Counted from the first letter of the stretch, positions 1-7,600 are shown. The stretch: 17,985 bases of DNA from Thermoflexales bacterium (GCA_016931085.1 JAFGFO010000161.1:1-17985); one strand, 5' to 3'. Translations and numbers: made by a program. Notes: a model not told the origin generated them from the sequence alone.

Positions 1-1
1 A

Positions 2-74
2 GGCTGATACAAAAAACGCGCCCAGGCGCGTTAGCCTGCTTTCAGCAGGCTTGCGACCATCGGGAGTATCAGCC
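2..74. repeat. Branched palindromic element (REP-like)
   Basis: The ends GGCTGATAC (2-10) and GTATCAGCC (66-74) are perfect 9-bp inverted repeats. Inside lie two adjacent hairpins: 15-32 (8-bp stem AACGCGCC/GGCGCGTT, 2-nt loop) and 33-51 (8-bp stem AGCCTGCT/AGCAGGCT, 3-nt loop). The sequence can therefore fold as a multi-branched structure on either strand. Hairpins of the AGCCTGCT type are familiar as dispersed intergenic repeats in several phyla. I read this as a REP-like repeat rather than an RNA gene. It does not fit a tRNA, because no anticodon arm or T-loop is recognisable. Confidence 0.55.
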
Positions 75-150
75 CTGAAATTCATTTGGGTGTGACCAAA
101 ATCAGTTGACCGATTTGTCAACGCTCAGAACCCACTGCTGGGCGGCCAAA

Positions 151-186
151 TTCCCCTCCCCTTGTGGGAGGGGTTAGGGGAGGGGG
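151..186 (+). repeat. C/G-run hairpin repeat with G-quadruplex motif
   Basis: C-runs (153-156, 158-161) face G-runs (166-168, 170-173, 177-180, 182-186) and can form a hairpin. The four G-runs, separated by loops of 1, 3 and 1 nt, also meet the usual G-quadruplex pattern on the plus strand. A related copy lies inverted at 208-242. This CCCCTCCCC...GGGGAGGGG type is a common dispersed intergenic repeat in several bacterial phyla. Here it is nested inside the foldback element. Confidence 0.5.
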
Positions 187-207
187 AAAAACTATCGCCG
201 CTGATCG

Positions 208-242
208 TCCCCCCCCTCAATCCCCCCCACAAGAGGGGGGAG
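208..242 (-). repeat. Inverted second copy of the C/G-run hairpin repeat
   Basis: C-runs at 209-216 and 222-228 and a G-run at 235-240 form the opposite-orientation partner of the repeat at 151-186. Read on the minus strand it has the same order: C-rich arm, CTTGTGGG-like turn, then G-runs. Together the two copies make the core of the 86-323 element a large imperfect inverted repeat. Confidence 0.45.
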
Positions 243-391
243 GTTGATGCCTGCCCGATGAAACAGCTTGCACCTGTGAGGGACGCTAAACAAGTACCAT
301 CAACCAAATTTGGTCACACCCAATTCATTTCGGGGCGACCAGCGCCCTATTCGTGCAAGACTTTGACGCCCACCCCGCGCCATACGCCCGG

Positions 392-421
392 TTGCGCATT
401 CTAGGCGCTTTGTGGTACAAT
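392..421 (+). promoter_or_regulatory. Candidate sigma-70-type promoter for the rightward operon
   Basis: TTGCGC (392-397) and TACAAT (416-421) are separated by 18 nt. TG at 413-414, one base before the -10 box, gives an extended -10. The predicted start near 428 lies about 78 nt upstream of the first gene at 506. This is the only plausible promoter I can see between the foldback element and the operon. It rests on motif matching by eye only. Confidence 0.4.
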
Positions 422-431
422 GGTAAGAGAA

Positions 432-442
432 GGGTCAGACCC
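432..442. promoter_or_regulatory. Small palindrome GGGTC-A-GACCC near predicted +1
   Basis: An 11-bp perfect palindrome (5-bp arms around one A) sits about 10 nt downstream of the candidate -10 box, a position where an operator could act. It could equally be a chance palindrome or a repeat remnant. No second copy was seen elsewhere in the window. Confidence 0.2.
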
Positions 443-505
443 GGCTGAGTCAGGTCATTTCGACATTCACCAACACCCTGTGAGGATTACGCGCTATGAG
501 AGACG

Positions 506-1204
506 ATGAACGTAGCACAGCAACTCTACCAATTACAAGAGCTTGATCTAGACCGCGACAAGCACCAGCAGCGGCTGAAAGAAATCCAAGCTCAACTAGG
601 CGAGAGCGAAGCCCTACGCGTGACACGCGCGCAGGTGGTCCAGCTTGAAACAGAGCTGGGCCACGAACGAGCGCGCCAGCGGAACCTAGAACTAGAGATT
701 CAGTCCCTCGAGGCCAAACTAGCCTCAGACGAAGAGCGCCTGTACAGCGGACGGGTGATCAACCCCAAAGAACTCACCGATCTACAAAAAGAATCTATTG
801 CTTTGCGCAAGCACCACGACGTATTGGATGAAAGGTTGCTGACTGTGATGTTGGCCGTCGAGGAGAACGAAACCGCTCTACGTCGGGCCCGCCAGGCCAG
901 CGCAGAACTTGAGGCGAGCTGGGGCGCGCAGCAACAAGGGCTGCAACGAGAGCAAAAAGAACTGAGAGCGGAGCTCGCTCAACTCGACCAGATGCGCGCC
1001 CAACACGCGAGCGAGCTGGCCCCCAGCGACCTGGATCAGTACGAATCGCTCCGGCGGGATAAGGCTGGTGTCGCACTGGCTCTCATCGAAGAGGGCTTTT
1101 GCGACAGGTGTGGGGTCGAGGTCTCGGAAAGCAAGATGACCCAGATTCTCCTGGACGAATCGTTGGTCTTCTGCGGCAACTGCGGGCGAATCCTGATGGA
1201 GTGA
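506..1204 (+). CDS. DUF164-type coiled-coil protein with C4 zinc ribbon
   Basis: This 232-residue cytosolic protein has the layout of the COG1579/DUF164 family. Residues about 1-170 form a long charged coiled coil rich in Glu, Gln, Arg and Leu. The central part has the family-typical segment with RLYSGRVINPKEL at about 77-89. The C-terminus is a zinc ribbon with CxxC pairs at C199/C202 and C223/C226. Family members are predicted nucleic-acid-binding or scaffold proteins; the molecular role is not settled. The ATG at 506 follows GAGAGACG. A 16-codon out-of-frame ORF (496-546), preceded by AGGA, overlaps this start and could affect initiation, but may be chance. It is first in an apparent operon, 27 nt before the response regulator. 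Family assignment is secure; function is not. Confidence 0.88.
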   Translation: MNVAQQLYQLQELDLDRDKHQQRLKEIQAQLGESEALRVTRAQVVQLETELGHERARQRNLELEIQSLEAKLASDEERLYSGRVINPKELTDLQKESIALRKHHDVLDERLLTVMLAVEENETALRRARQASAELEASWGAQQQGLQREQKELRAELAQLDQMRAQHASELAPSDLDQYESLRRDKAGVALALIEEGFCDRCGVEVSESKMTQILLDESLVFCGNCGRILME

Positions 1205-1231
1205 ACTCGGGTCTGTCGAGAGGCAAAAGCG

Positions 1232-1921
1232 GTGGAACAACGCATTCTCGTGGTCGAAGATGATGCCAGCCTAGCTGACTTTACGCAGTGGCAACTGGAG
1301 ATCCACGGCTATCAAGTCAGGGTCGCCACCCGCGCTCACGAGGGATTAAAGATCCTGGACGAATGGAAGCCAGACCTGGTCCTCATGGACATCATGATGC
1401 CAGATATGGATGGGTGGGAAGCTGCCCAGCGCATTCGCGAGAAATCAGATGTACCCTTGATCTTTACGACTGCCCTGGGTCAGGAAAAGGACGTGGTACG
1501 CGGACTCGAGATGGGGGCCGATGACTATGTGGCCAAGCCCTATGGCCCACACGAGCTGCTGGCGCGCATTCGCGCCGTGCTGCGCCGGCACGGTCGAAGC
1601 CAGCCGCCAGAGCACGTATATCAAAACGGACCGCTCAGCATCAACCTGGACAACTACCAGGTGTTTGTCAATGAGCAAGAGATTGGGCTGACGCCCCGCG
1701 AATTCAAGCTGTTGGTTTTGCTGGCAAACAACGAGGGCAAAGTGATCACCCACGATGTGCTGCTGGGCGAAATTTGGGGAACAGGCCACACTCGACACCG
1801 GCATTATCTCAAATTGTACATCTGGTACCTGCGCCGCAAGATCGAAGCTGACCCACGCCATCCCAGCTTGATCCTGACCGAGCGCGGCATAGGCTACCGC
1901 CTGGCCAGGATAGGAGATTAG
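1232..1921 (+). CDS. OmpR/PhoB-family response regulator
   Basis: This 229-residue two-component regulator has an N-terminal receiver domain (about 4-115) and a C-terminal winged-helix DNA-binding domain (about 130-225). Receiver residues are intact: acidic pair D10/D11, phospho-acceptor D53 in LVLMDIMMPDMDG, T80, and K102 in the KPYGPHELLARI segment. The output domain has the usual LTPREFKLLVLLANNEG and RGIGYRL landmarks. The GTG start at 1232 is supported by GAGAGG (1218-1223), 8 nt upstream. No kinase is adjacent, so it is an orphan here; the GAF kinase at 15942-17456 could be a partner but nothing proves it. The stop lies 3 nt before the NACHT-like gene, so co-translation is likely. The target promoter is unknown. 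Confidence 0.93.
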   Translation: MEQRILVVEDDASLADFTQWQLEIHGYQVRVATRAHEGLKILDEWKPDLVLMDIMMPDMDGWEAAQRIREKSDVPLIFTTALGQEKDVVRGLEMGADDYVAKPYGPHELLARIRAVLRRHGRSQPPEHVYQNGPLSINLDNYQVFVNEQEIGLTPREFKLLVLLANNEGKVITHDVLLGEIWGTGHTRHRHYLKLYIWYLRRKIEADPRHPSLILTERGIGYRLARIGD

Positions 1922-1924
1922 CCC

Positions 1925-4426
1925 ATGAACCAGCTGAGTGTGATGGCTATAACCTGGGCTGCGGCCGCCCCAGGCTGGACCTTCGACCTGCTATCCGCCC
2001 TGATCGGCGCAGCGCTGACGACCTTGATCGCGGTGATGATGTACAGATACCGGGCAGATATCCGCGACGCTTGGGAGGCTGCCCGCACGCAGTTCAGGCA
2101 AGTGCTCGACCAACTAACGGCCGGCGTCGAGCTGCGCTACTACGAGGGGCTAGCCAGTTATCTGGCTACGCTGGACACGCTGGGTGAGAAACTGCCGTTA
2201 GAGCCACTGTACGTCGCGCCGCGCTTTGTCACGCCTCAACCCCGCCCAACATTGACCGGAGGAGTCAGTCTGCCCGACCACTTGCTGTTAGGCAGCGTAT
2301 GGCAAGGCGCCAGGTACTTGTTCGTAGCCGGCCGGCCGGGCGACGGGCGGACCGCACTGCTCGTTCACCTGGCTCGCACCTTCGTCGAGCAAAATCGCCA
2401 GGCTAGCTACGATCCCGCCGAGAGATCTATTCCCCTGTACGCCAGCTTGACCGAGATCAGCTCTTCCCTGGCCGCTACGGGCGAGTCCGGCCAGTCCGGC
2501 AAGCCAGCCGACCCGGCTGCGCCGCTGATTGCCGTTATCACAGCCCACGCCTCGGCCATGATCGCCGGCAACCTGGGTGGCATACTGCACCAGTGGCTCA
2601 ACGATGGCCAGGCGCTGGTGCTACTGGATGGCCTGGATGAACTCAGCCCGCCGGGGCGAACGCACGCCATGGTCTGGATCAGCCAGCTCATCGAGCGCTA
2701 TCCCAAGCCGCGTTACATCGTGACCGGCCCTCCAGGCGATTATGGGCTGTTGGCTGATTCCGCTTTTGCCGCGCTGCCGCTGGCCGCCTGGGGCTTGACC
2801 GAGTTGAGCGAGTTCACACGGCGTTGGAGCAAAGTTTACCCGGCCAGCGACGAAGACACCCAGCGGATGACAACGGCGCTCAAACCTCGGCCCGGCACCA
2901 GCTTGCGGCCGTTCGACGCCTGTGTCGCTGCGCTGGTGTGGCAGAAGCACGCGGCCCTGCCGCCGACGCCGAGCGCCGTTTACGGCCAATTCATCGAAGA
3001 TATACTGCAAGAGATACAGGGCCATGGGGCATTGTCTCCCATGCTCAACCAGGCCGTCTTGGGCCGCCTGGCGACAGTCTTGCTTAAAGAAAAGCGGATA
3101 CTGGCCAGCCGCCAGGAACTGGCCGAAATCGTCGCCGGGCTGCTGCCGTCCGAAATCAAGGCCAGCCTATCTGAGGACGAAGAAGCCAGCGGCAAAAGCA
3201 CGGCCACCCCTGGCAAAACACCCAAAGCAGCCGCCGAGGCCATCCAGGCGTTGGTCAAAACAGGCCTGCTGGTCGCGCGCAAGGACGAATCGTACGTCTT
3301 TCCCCACTACCGGCTGCAGTGCTACCTGGCTGCCTGGAACATGGCTCAACTCAAAGACATGGCCACGCTGGCCGAGCACCTGGAAGAACCCGCCTGGGCT
3401 GACGTGTTCGAGTTTTGCGCCGGCATGGCCGACATCAGCTCGTTGCTAGACGCTTACCTGCACCCACAAGATGACGTGCTGCACACACGCTTGTGGACGG
3501 CCGTGCGCTGGTCGGCTGCTGCGCCACCCAGCGCCAAGTGGCGCGGGCGCGTATTGAGCGAGGCAGCCCGGGTGTGGGTGCAACCGAAGCAGCCCTCCCA
3601 AATGAGCGAACAGGCCATGTTAGGCCTGCTCGCCACCCAAGAAAAAGGCTTGCCCTATCTGTTCAAGCAGGTGATGGCCAATCCCAACCCTCAATTACGC
3701 GCCCAAGCCCTTCAGGGACTTGGCTTACTGGGCCGCGAGGCCGACGTGCCCGACCTGACCAAAGCACTTCGTGACCCGGCGCCCGAGGTATGTGCGGCGG
3801 CGGCCCGGGCATTGGGAGCGATCGCGTGTGACGCAGCCATTGAACCCCTGATCGACACGCTGCTGGAAGCTGAAGAGAACTTGCGCCAGGTGGCGGCCGA
3901 AGCGTTGGCCGGCTGCGGCGAAAGGGGACGGGCTATTCTGAAAGACGCGGCCAACGACGAGGACGTGCTCGTGCGCCGTTCGGCCGTGTATGGCCTGGGG
4001 CTAATCCACGAACAGTGGGCGACAGACTTGCTGGCCGAGCTGGAAGGCGGCGATTCGCAGTGGGCGGTCCGCTCGGCCGCGACCGACGCGCTAAACCAGT
4101 CTAAGGCCGGCCTGGCAATCGAATTCGACCTCTCACCGATTAAATTGGAAGAACAGGGCTGGCTGGTCGAATGGGGCGCCACACGCGGCATGAGCGTGGG
4201 GCTGGGACGCTCTGCCAAGCTAGTGCTGATGAAAGCAGCCTCCGAAGGCGAACCCAAGGTCAAGCTGGCTGCCATCCACACGCTGGCGTGGACCGGCGAT
4301 GCCGAGGCTTTCGACGCCTTGCGGCAGGCCATGCAAGACCCCGACGAGGCGGTGTGCAACGCGGCCTGGCACGCCCTGGCCGAGATCAGCACCCGCCTGG
4401 GCAAAAGCGTAGCGGCTGGGAACTAG
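1925..4426 (+). CDS. Membrane-anchored NACHT-like STAND NTPase with HEAT repeats
   Basis: This 833-residue protein has one N-terminal membrane helix (about 17-40) followed by basic residues, placing the rest in the cytosol. A P-loop NTPase domain follows: Walker A-like GRPGDGRT (136-143) and Walker B LVLLDGLDEL (231-240), with D235 and the D238/E239 pair typical of NACHT-type STAND ATPases. A helical region (about 290-560) precedes HEAT/PBS-like repeats at about 580-725 and 778-822, such as the segment LRAQALQGLGLLG. STAND proteins act as nucleotide-dependent switches in signalling or defence, with the repeats as sensor. Oddly, Walker A has Arg142 (codon CGG) where Lys is expected. AGGAG at 1912-1916 supports the ATG. 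Spacing of 3 nt on both sides ties it to the regulator and the glycosyltransferase. Ligand and effector are unknown. Confidence 0.82.
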   Translation: MNQLSVMAITWAAAAPGWTFDLLSALIGAALTTLIAVMMYRYRADIRDAWEAARTQFRQVLDQLTAGVELRYYEGLASYLATLDTLGEKLPLEPLYVAPRFVTPQPRPTLTGGVSLPDHLLLGSVWQGARYLFVAGRPGDGRTALLVHLARTFVEQNRQASYDPAERSIPLYASLTEISSSLAATGESGQSGKPADPAAPLIAVITAHASAMIAGNLGGILHQWLNDGQALVLLDGLDELSPPGRTHAMVWISQLIERYPKPRYIVTGPPGDYGLLADSAFAALPLAAWGLTELSEFTRRWSKVYPASDEDTQRMTTALKPRPGTSLRPFDACVAALVWQKHAALPPTPSAVYGQFIEDILQEIQGHGALSPMLNQAVLGRLATVLLKEKRILASRQELAEIVAGLLPSEIKASLSEDEEASGKSTATPGKTPKAAAEAIQALVKTGLLVARKDESYVFPHYRLQCYLAAWNMAQLKDMATLAEHLEEPAWADVFEFCAGMADISSLLDAYLHPQDDVLHTRLWTAVRWSAAAPPSAKWRGRVLSEAARVWVQPKQPSQMSEQAMLGLLATQEKGLPYLFKQVMANPNPQLRAQALQGLGLLGREADVPDLTKALRDPAPEVCAAAARALGAIACDAAIEPLIDTLLEAEENLRQVAAEALAGCGERGRAILKDAANDEDVLVRRSAVYGLGLIHEQWATDLLAELEGGDSQWAVRSAATDALNQSKAGLAIEFDLSPIKLEEQGWLVEWGATRGMSVGLGRSAKLVLMKAASEGEPKVKLAAIHTLAWTGDAEAFDALRQAMQDPDEAVCNAAWHALAEISTRLGKSVAAGN

Positions 4427-4429
4427 GCG

Positions 4430-5932
4430 GTGGCCTCGAGTATGCTAGACGGCTTTCGCCAAAGCCGATGGGCTACCCCCCTGACACTGGCCGTGCTCGC
4501 GTTGGCGACGCTGTTGGCCAATGCCTGCGGGCGAGCCACCTTCCCCTTCTGGCCCGACGAGGCCTACACCGCGCTGGCCGCCCGCGCGCGCGACTGGAAC
4601 GAGCTGCTGACTATCGTGCTCCGCAACGAGGCTACCCCCCCCTTGTACTTTGCGCTGGCGCGGCTGTGGGCGATTGTATGGGGAGAAGCGAGCGAAGCCA
4701 GCCTGCGCCTCTTTTCGGCCGCCTGCCTGGCGGGAACGGTGCCACTGGTGGGCTGGCTGGGCCAACGCTTGTGGAGCCGCAAAGTGGGGCTAGCCGGCGC
4801 GCTGCTGCTGGCCGTCAACCCCTTCGCACACTACTATGGACAGGAAGCCCGCGTCTATGCGTTCACGCTGCTCGTCGCAAGCGCCGTGATGTTGGCCGCG
4901 CACACTTATCTGCACAGCCCCCGCCCCTCCTCCTGGGCAGTCTATGTCTCGACAGGCGCCGCCCTGCTGTATACGAATTATTTCGCCGGCTTCGCATTGG
5001 CCGGCATTGCCGCCTGGGTCGGGCTGCTGCTGCTCAAGCGGGAACAAAACTGGCGCAAGCGGCTGATGGGCCTGGGGAAATGGGGGCTGGCACACCTGGC
5101 CATCCTGCTCCTGCTCGCACCGTGGCTGCCCGGAGCTGTCTACCAACAAGTGGCAGTAGCCGTTCCCACGCTCACACCAGAGGGCCGAAACATCTTGCTG
5201 CAATACATGCTGGCGCTGCTCGTGCTGGGCGGGAGCTTGCCTGACGGCAGCCTCGCTGGCGCGGTGCTCGTCGTGCTCGTCGCCTTGGCCCTGCTGTCTG
5301 CCCTGGCCCTGGCCTTGCGCCGGGGCGACCTCGAGCAGCGCACCTTCATCGCCACCACCGTCCTTGCCCCACCACTGCTGGTGCTCCTGGTCGTGTTCCG
5401 AGGCGACGCCCAGTTCAACACCCGCTACATCCTCCCCTCGCTGCCAGCCTACGTCCTGCTGATGGCTGCCGGCCTGGGGCAAAGCTGGCGCTGGCAGAGG
5501 GTGACGCGCGTGCTGCTGGCGGCCACGGCCATCCTGTCGCTGGTCTACTGCTTCGCCGCCGCACCCAACTCCAGGCGCTTGGGCGGCTGGGACAAGATGG
5601 CACGCATTGTCGAAACGCAAGCGCGCGACACCGAGGACGGCGGCGACGCCGTCTTCATCGCCCCGCCGTGGGCACGCCCGGCCTTCACGGTCCAGTACAC
5701 GGGCGATTTGCCCGTCCACGGGGCAGAAAGCTTTGCCGCCTACTATTACGAACAGCAGCATGCCTTTGACGAGAATCTAGACACCGCCGCGCTGCACACC
5801 CACCTCCAACGCGGCGGGCGGGCCTGGATCGCCTGGGACCGCGTGTATGCCCCACGTCCCGAGTTGCCCGCTGGCGTGAAGGTGGAAGAATATACCTTTG
5901 GCAGCACAAGCCTTTTAATTGTTAATTATTAA
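4430..5932 (+). CDS. GT39-like (ArnT/PMT-type) polytopic membrane glycosyltransferase
   Basis: This 500-residue protein has roughly ten membrane segments and a C-terminal soluble part. The first extracytoplasmic loop has FWPDEAYT (D43/E44), matching the catalytic acidic loop of GT-C/GT39 enzymes. The YYGQEARVYA segment (135-144) is also characteristic. Such enzymes transfer a sugar from a polyprenyl-phosphate donor to a lipid, glycan or protein on the outer membrane face; acceptor and sugar cannot be read from sequence. The GTG start is 3 nt after the NACHT-like stop; an in-frame ATG at 4442 is an alternative. The last residues (LLIVNY) and the stop codon fall inside a 7-bp tandem repeat array (5912-5953), so the native C-terminus was probably replaced or trimmed by repeat insertion. 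Confidence 0.85.
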   Translation: MASSMLDGFRQSRWATPLTLAVLALATLLANACGRATFPFWPDEAYTALAARARDWNELLTIVLRNEATPPLYFALARLWAIVWGEASEASLRLFSAACLAGTVPLVGWLGQRLWSRKVGLAGALLLAVNPFAHYYGQEARVYAFTLLVASAVMLAAHTYLHSPRPSSWAVYVSTGAALLYTNYFAGFALAGIAAWVGLLLLKREQNWRKRLMGLGKWGLAHLAILLLLAPWLPGAVYQQVAVAVPTLTPEGRNILLQYMLALLVLGGSLPDGSLAGAVLVVLVALALLSALALALRRGDLEQRTFIATTVLAPPLLVLLVVFRGDAQFNTRYILPSLPAYVLLMAAGLGQSWRWQRVTRVLLAATAILSLVYCFAAAPNSRRLGGWDKMARIVETQARDTEDGGDAVFIAPPWARPAFTVQYTGDLPVHGAESFAAYYYEQQHAFDENLDTAALHTHLQRGGRAWIAWDRVYAPRPELPAGVKVEEYTFGSTSLLIVNY

Positions 5933-5953
5933 TTATTAATTTTTAATTGTTAA
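5912..5953. repeat. Heptamer array, consensus TTNTTAA, 6 units
   Basis: Six consecutive 7-bp units are seen: CTTTTAA, TTGTTAA, TTATTAA, TTATTAA, TTTTTAA, TTGTTAA. The AT-only composition is sharply unlike the GC-rich surroundings. The array covers the last codons and the stop (5930-5932) of the upstream glycosyltransferase. It resembles the short tandemly repeated repetitive (STRR) heptamers known from cyanobacteria. An AT-rich hairpin role is possible, but there is no terminator-like GC stem. Confidence 0.75.
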
Positions 5954-5971
5954 TAATGGCGAAGCGATGAT

Positions 5972-7594
5972 TTGACACTCACCAATCGAAATACGAAATA
6001 CGAAATACGAAATACGAAATACGAGCTGCCCGGCGTGTGGCTGTTGGTGCGCGTGCTCACGCTGGCCTGGGCGACGACTATCTTGATCGTGGCGGCCGTT
6101 TCGCCCGATCTGGCGATCGAGGGAATGAGCGCAGAGCCGGCCGCTCCCGGCTTGGGCCAGCCGGTGACCGTTCAGGTGACTCTCAGGAACAGGGGGACGA
6201 GCGACGTGTCGACGCCCTTCCGAAGCGGGCTCTACGTCGATACCGCCCCCAGCCTGTGCGATAGCGCTTGCGGGCAGGGCTGGGACGGTACTCGAACGGT
6301 GTCCTTGTTCACAGGGCTCACGACCACCTTGACGTTTACCCATCCAGGCTTTGACCAGGCCGGGCCGCACACATTCTATGTCCAGGCGGACGCCTACTGC
6401 ATCGTCCGCGCCGATGTCGAACGGGGAAACAACTTGGCCGGGCCGCTGACTGTGACCGTGGGCGGGCCGTCGCCGGGCGGCTCGGCCAGCCTGTCCATCC
6501 CCCCTGGCGAGCCGGCGGCCCGGCTGTGGCCTCCCTCGGCGCCGCTTGGCGCCTGGCTGGGACGGGTGCTGCTCGTGCCGTGGGAACGCCGTGACGCCGT
6601 GTATTACATCTGGATCGTGACGCGCGGCTACCGGGCCGACGACGGCACGGCCCAATTTCACCCCCTACTGGCCTGGCTGGCGCTGCCGTTGGCGGCCCTG
6701 GTCGGCCATCCGACGGTCGGCCTGCTGCTGGTCAGCTCGTTGGCGGGGCTGGCGCTGCTGCTGGCGTTCGAGCGCCTGGCGCTGCTCGACCTGGAGCCTG
6801 AATCGGCGCGCGTCAGCTCCCTGCTGCTCGTCTTTTCGCCGCTCGCCTTTATCTTGTTTGCCGCCTACGCCGAGGCGCTTTTCCTGTTGTGGGCAGTGCT
6901 GTGCCTGTTGTGGGCGCGGCGGGGGCGTTGGGCGCTGGCCGGCCTGGCGGGGGCCCTGGCAACGCTCACGCGCCAGCAGGGCTTGTTCCTGGCGCTGCCG
7001 CTGGCGTGGGAGTTGTGGGAAGCGGCCGGGCGGGACTGGCGGCGGGCGGCGGCTGCCTGGCGGAACTGGCTGGGGCTGGGCCTGATCCCGGCCGGGCTGC
7101 TGGTCTGGCTGGTGTATCGCGGGCTGGTGCTGGGGGACCTGGGGGCGAATCTGAGCAGCCTGCACGCGCTGAGCTATTCGCTGCTGATCTCGCCCAGCGC
7201 CAACCAGGTCGTGCCGATCCAGACCTTTACCTGGCCGTGGCACGGGTTGTGGCTGGCGTTGGCCAAGATGGCGCGCGCGCCGGAATACAGCTTAGGCGTA
7301 GACCTGGTGTTGGGAGGTGGGTTTCTGGCCATGCTCGCGCTGGCCTGGCGCCGCATGCGGACGAGCTACCGCCTGTATGCCCTCGTTATCACGGCTGTGA
7401 GCTTTGGCTACCACACCGGGCCTCATTTCCCCTACCTGGGGCTGCCGCGCCACCTGCTGCTGGCTTACCCGGTCCTGATCGGCCTGGCCCCCCGCCTGAG
7501 CCGTCCATGGCAGCGCCTGCTGATGGTCGCCGGCGGGCTGCTGGGGATGCTCTTTCTGCTGTTCCAGTACGTCATCCACGGCTGGGTACCGTAG
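5972..7594 (+). CDS. CARDB domain fused to PIG-V-like membrane mannosyltransferase
   Basis: This 540-residue protein starts with a membrane helix (about 22-44), then a CARDB-like beta-sandwich (about 46-163) with four Cys (96, 100, 143 and one Cys-rich loop context), then a polytopic GT-C region from about 190. The segment PWERRDAVYYIWIVTRGY (203-220) places Asp208 where PIG-V/GPI-mannosyltransferase-like enzymes have their first-loop catalytic Asp. The helix with YAEALFLLWA and the LTRQQGL stretch also fit that family. Likely role: sugar transfer at the outer membrane face, with CARDB as a carbohydrate- or protein-binding lobe; acceptor unknown. The start is uncertain. TTG at 5972 adds 21 residues encoded largely by a 7-bp repeat (NTKYEIRNTKYE), while GTG at 6035 would begin just before the membrane helix. 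It ends 6 bp from a convergent gene. Confidence 0.78.
   Translation: MTLTNRNTKYEIRNTKYELPGVWLLVRVLTLAWATTILIVAAVSPDLAIEGMSAEPAAPGLGQPVTVQVTLRNRGTSDVSTPFRSGLYVDTAPSLCDSACGQGWDGTRTVSLFTGLTTTLTFTHPGFDQAGPHTFYVQADAYCIVRADVERGNNLAGPLTVTVGGPSPGGSASLSIPPGEPAARLWPPSAPLGAWLGRVLLVPWERRDAVYYIWIVTRGYRADDGTAQFHPLLAWLALPLAALVGHPTVGLLLVSSLAGLALLLAFERLALLDLEPESARVSSLLLVFSPLAFILFAAYAEALFLLWAVLCLLWARRGRWALAGLAGALATLTRQQGLFLALPLAWELWEAAGRDWRRAAAAWRNWLGLGLIPAGLLVWLVYRGLVLGDLGANLSSLHALSYSLLISPSANQVVPIQTFTWPWHGLWLALAKMARAPEYSLGVDLVLGGGFLAMLALAWRRMRTSYRLYALVITAVSFGYHTGPHFPYLGLPRHLLLAYPVLIGLAPRLSRPWQRLLMVAGGLLGMLFLLFQYVIHGWVP
5987..6021. repeat. Heptamer array, CGAAATA x5
   Basis: Five perfect tandem copies of CGAAATA are followed by a partial CGA. 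The array lies 33 bp after the TTNTTAA array and encodes NTKYE-type residues if the TTG start at 5972 is used. Seven is not a multiple of three, so gain or loss of a unit would move the upstream TTG out of frame with the body of the protein. Confidence 0.85.
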
Positions 7595-7600
7595 GCGCTT

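Larger units (their letters stand above)
86..323. mobile_element. MITE-like foldback element with TIRs and 5-bp direct repeat
   Basis: A perfect 15-bp inverted repeat bounds the element: TTGGGTGTGACCAAA at 86-100 and its complement at 309-323. TTCAT lies directly outside both ends (81-85 and 324-328), as expected for a 5-bp target-site duplication. The arms stay weakly complementary inward, and each carries a copy of a C/G-rich hairpin repeat (about 151-186 and 208-242) in opposite orientation. No coding frame of credible composition is present. Size, terminal repeats and flanking duplication fit a non-autonomous miniature element. The parent transposase family is not identifiable from this window. 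Confidence 0.55.

Noticed and set aside
1..75. tRNA or integron attC site
   Set aside because: The fold is branched but lacks an anticodon arm or T-loop, and there are no attC core sites or integrase.
4171..5244. Long plus-strand open frame (357 codons) across the NACHT/GT39 boundary
   Set aside because: It overlaps two well-supported genes in another frame, is rich in Arg/Gly/Ala as expected for a GC-rich shadow frame, and has no recognisable domain.
4790..5761. Minus-strand open frame of 323 codons opposite the GT39-like gene
   Set aside because: Antisense composition, no domain, contradicted by a well-supported gene on the other strand.
7595..7600. Bidirectional terminator between convergent genes
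   Set aside because: Only 6 bp separate the two stops and no hairpin with a T tract was seen there.
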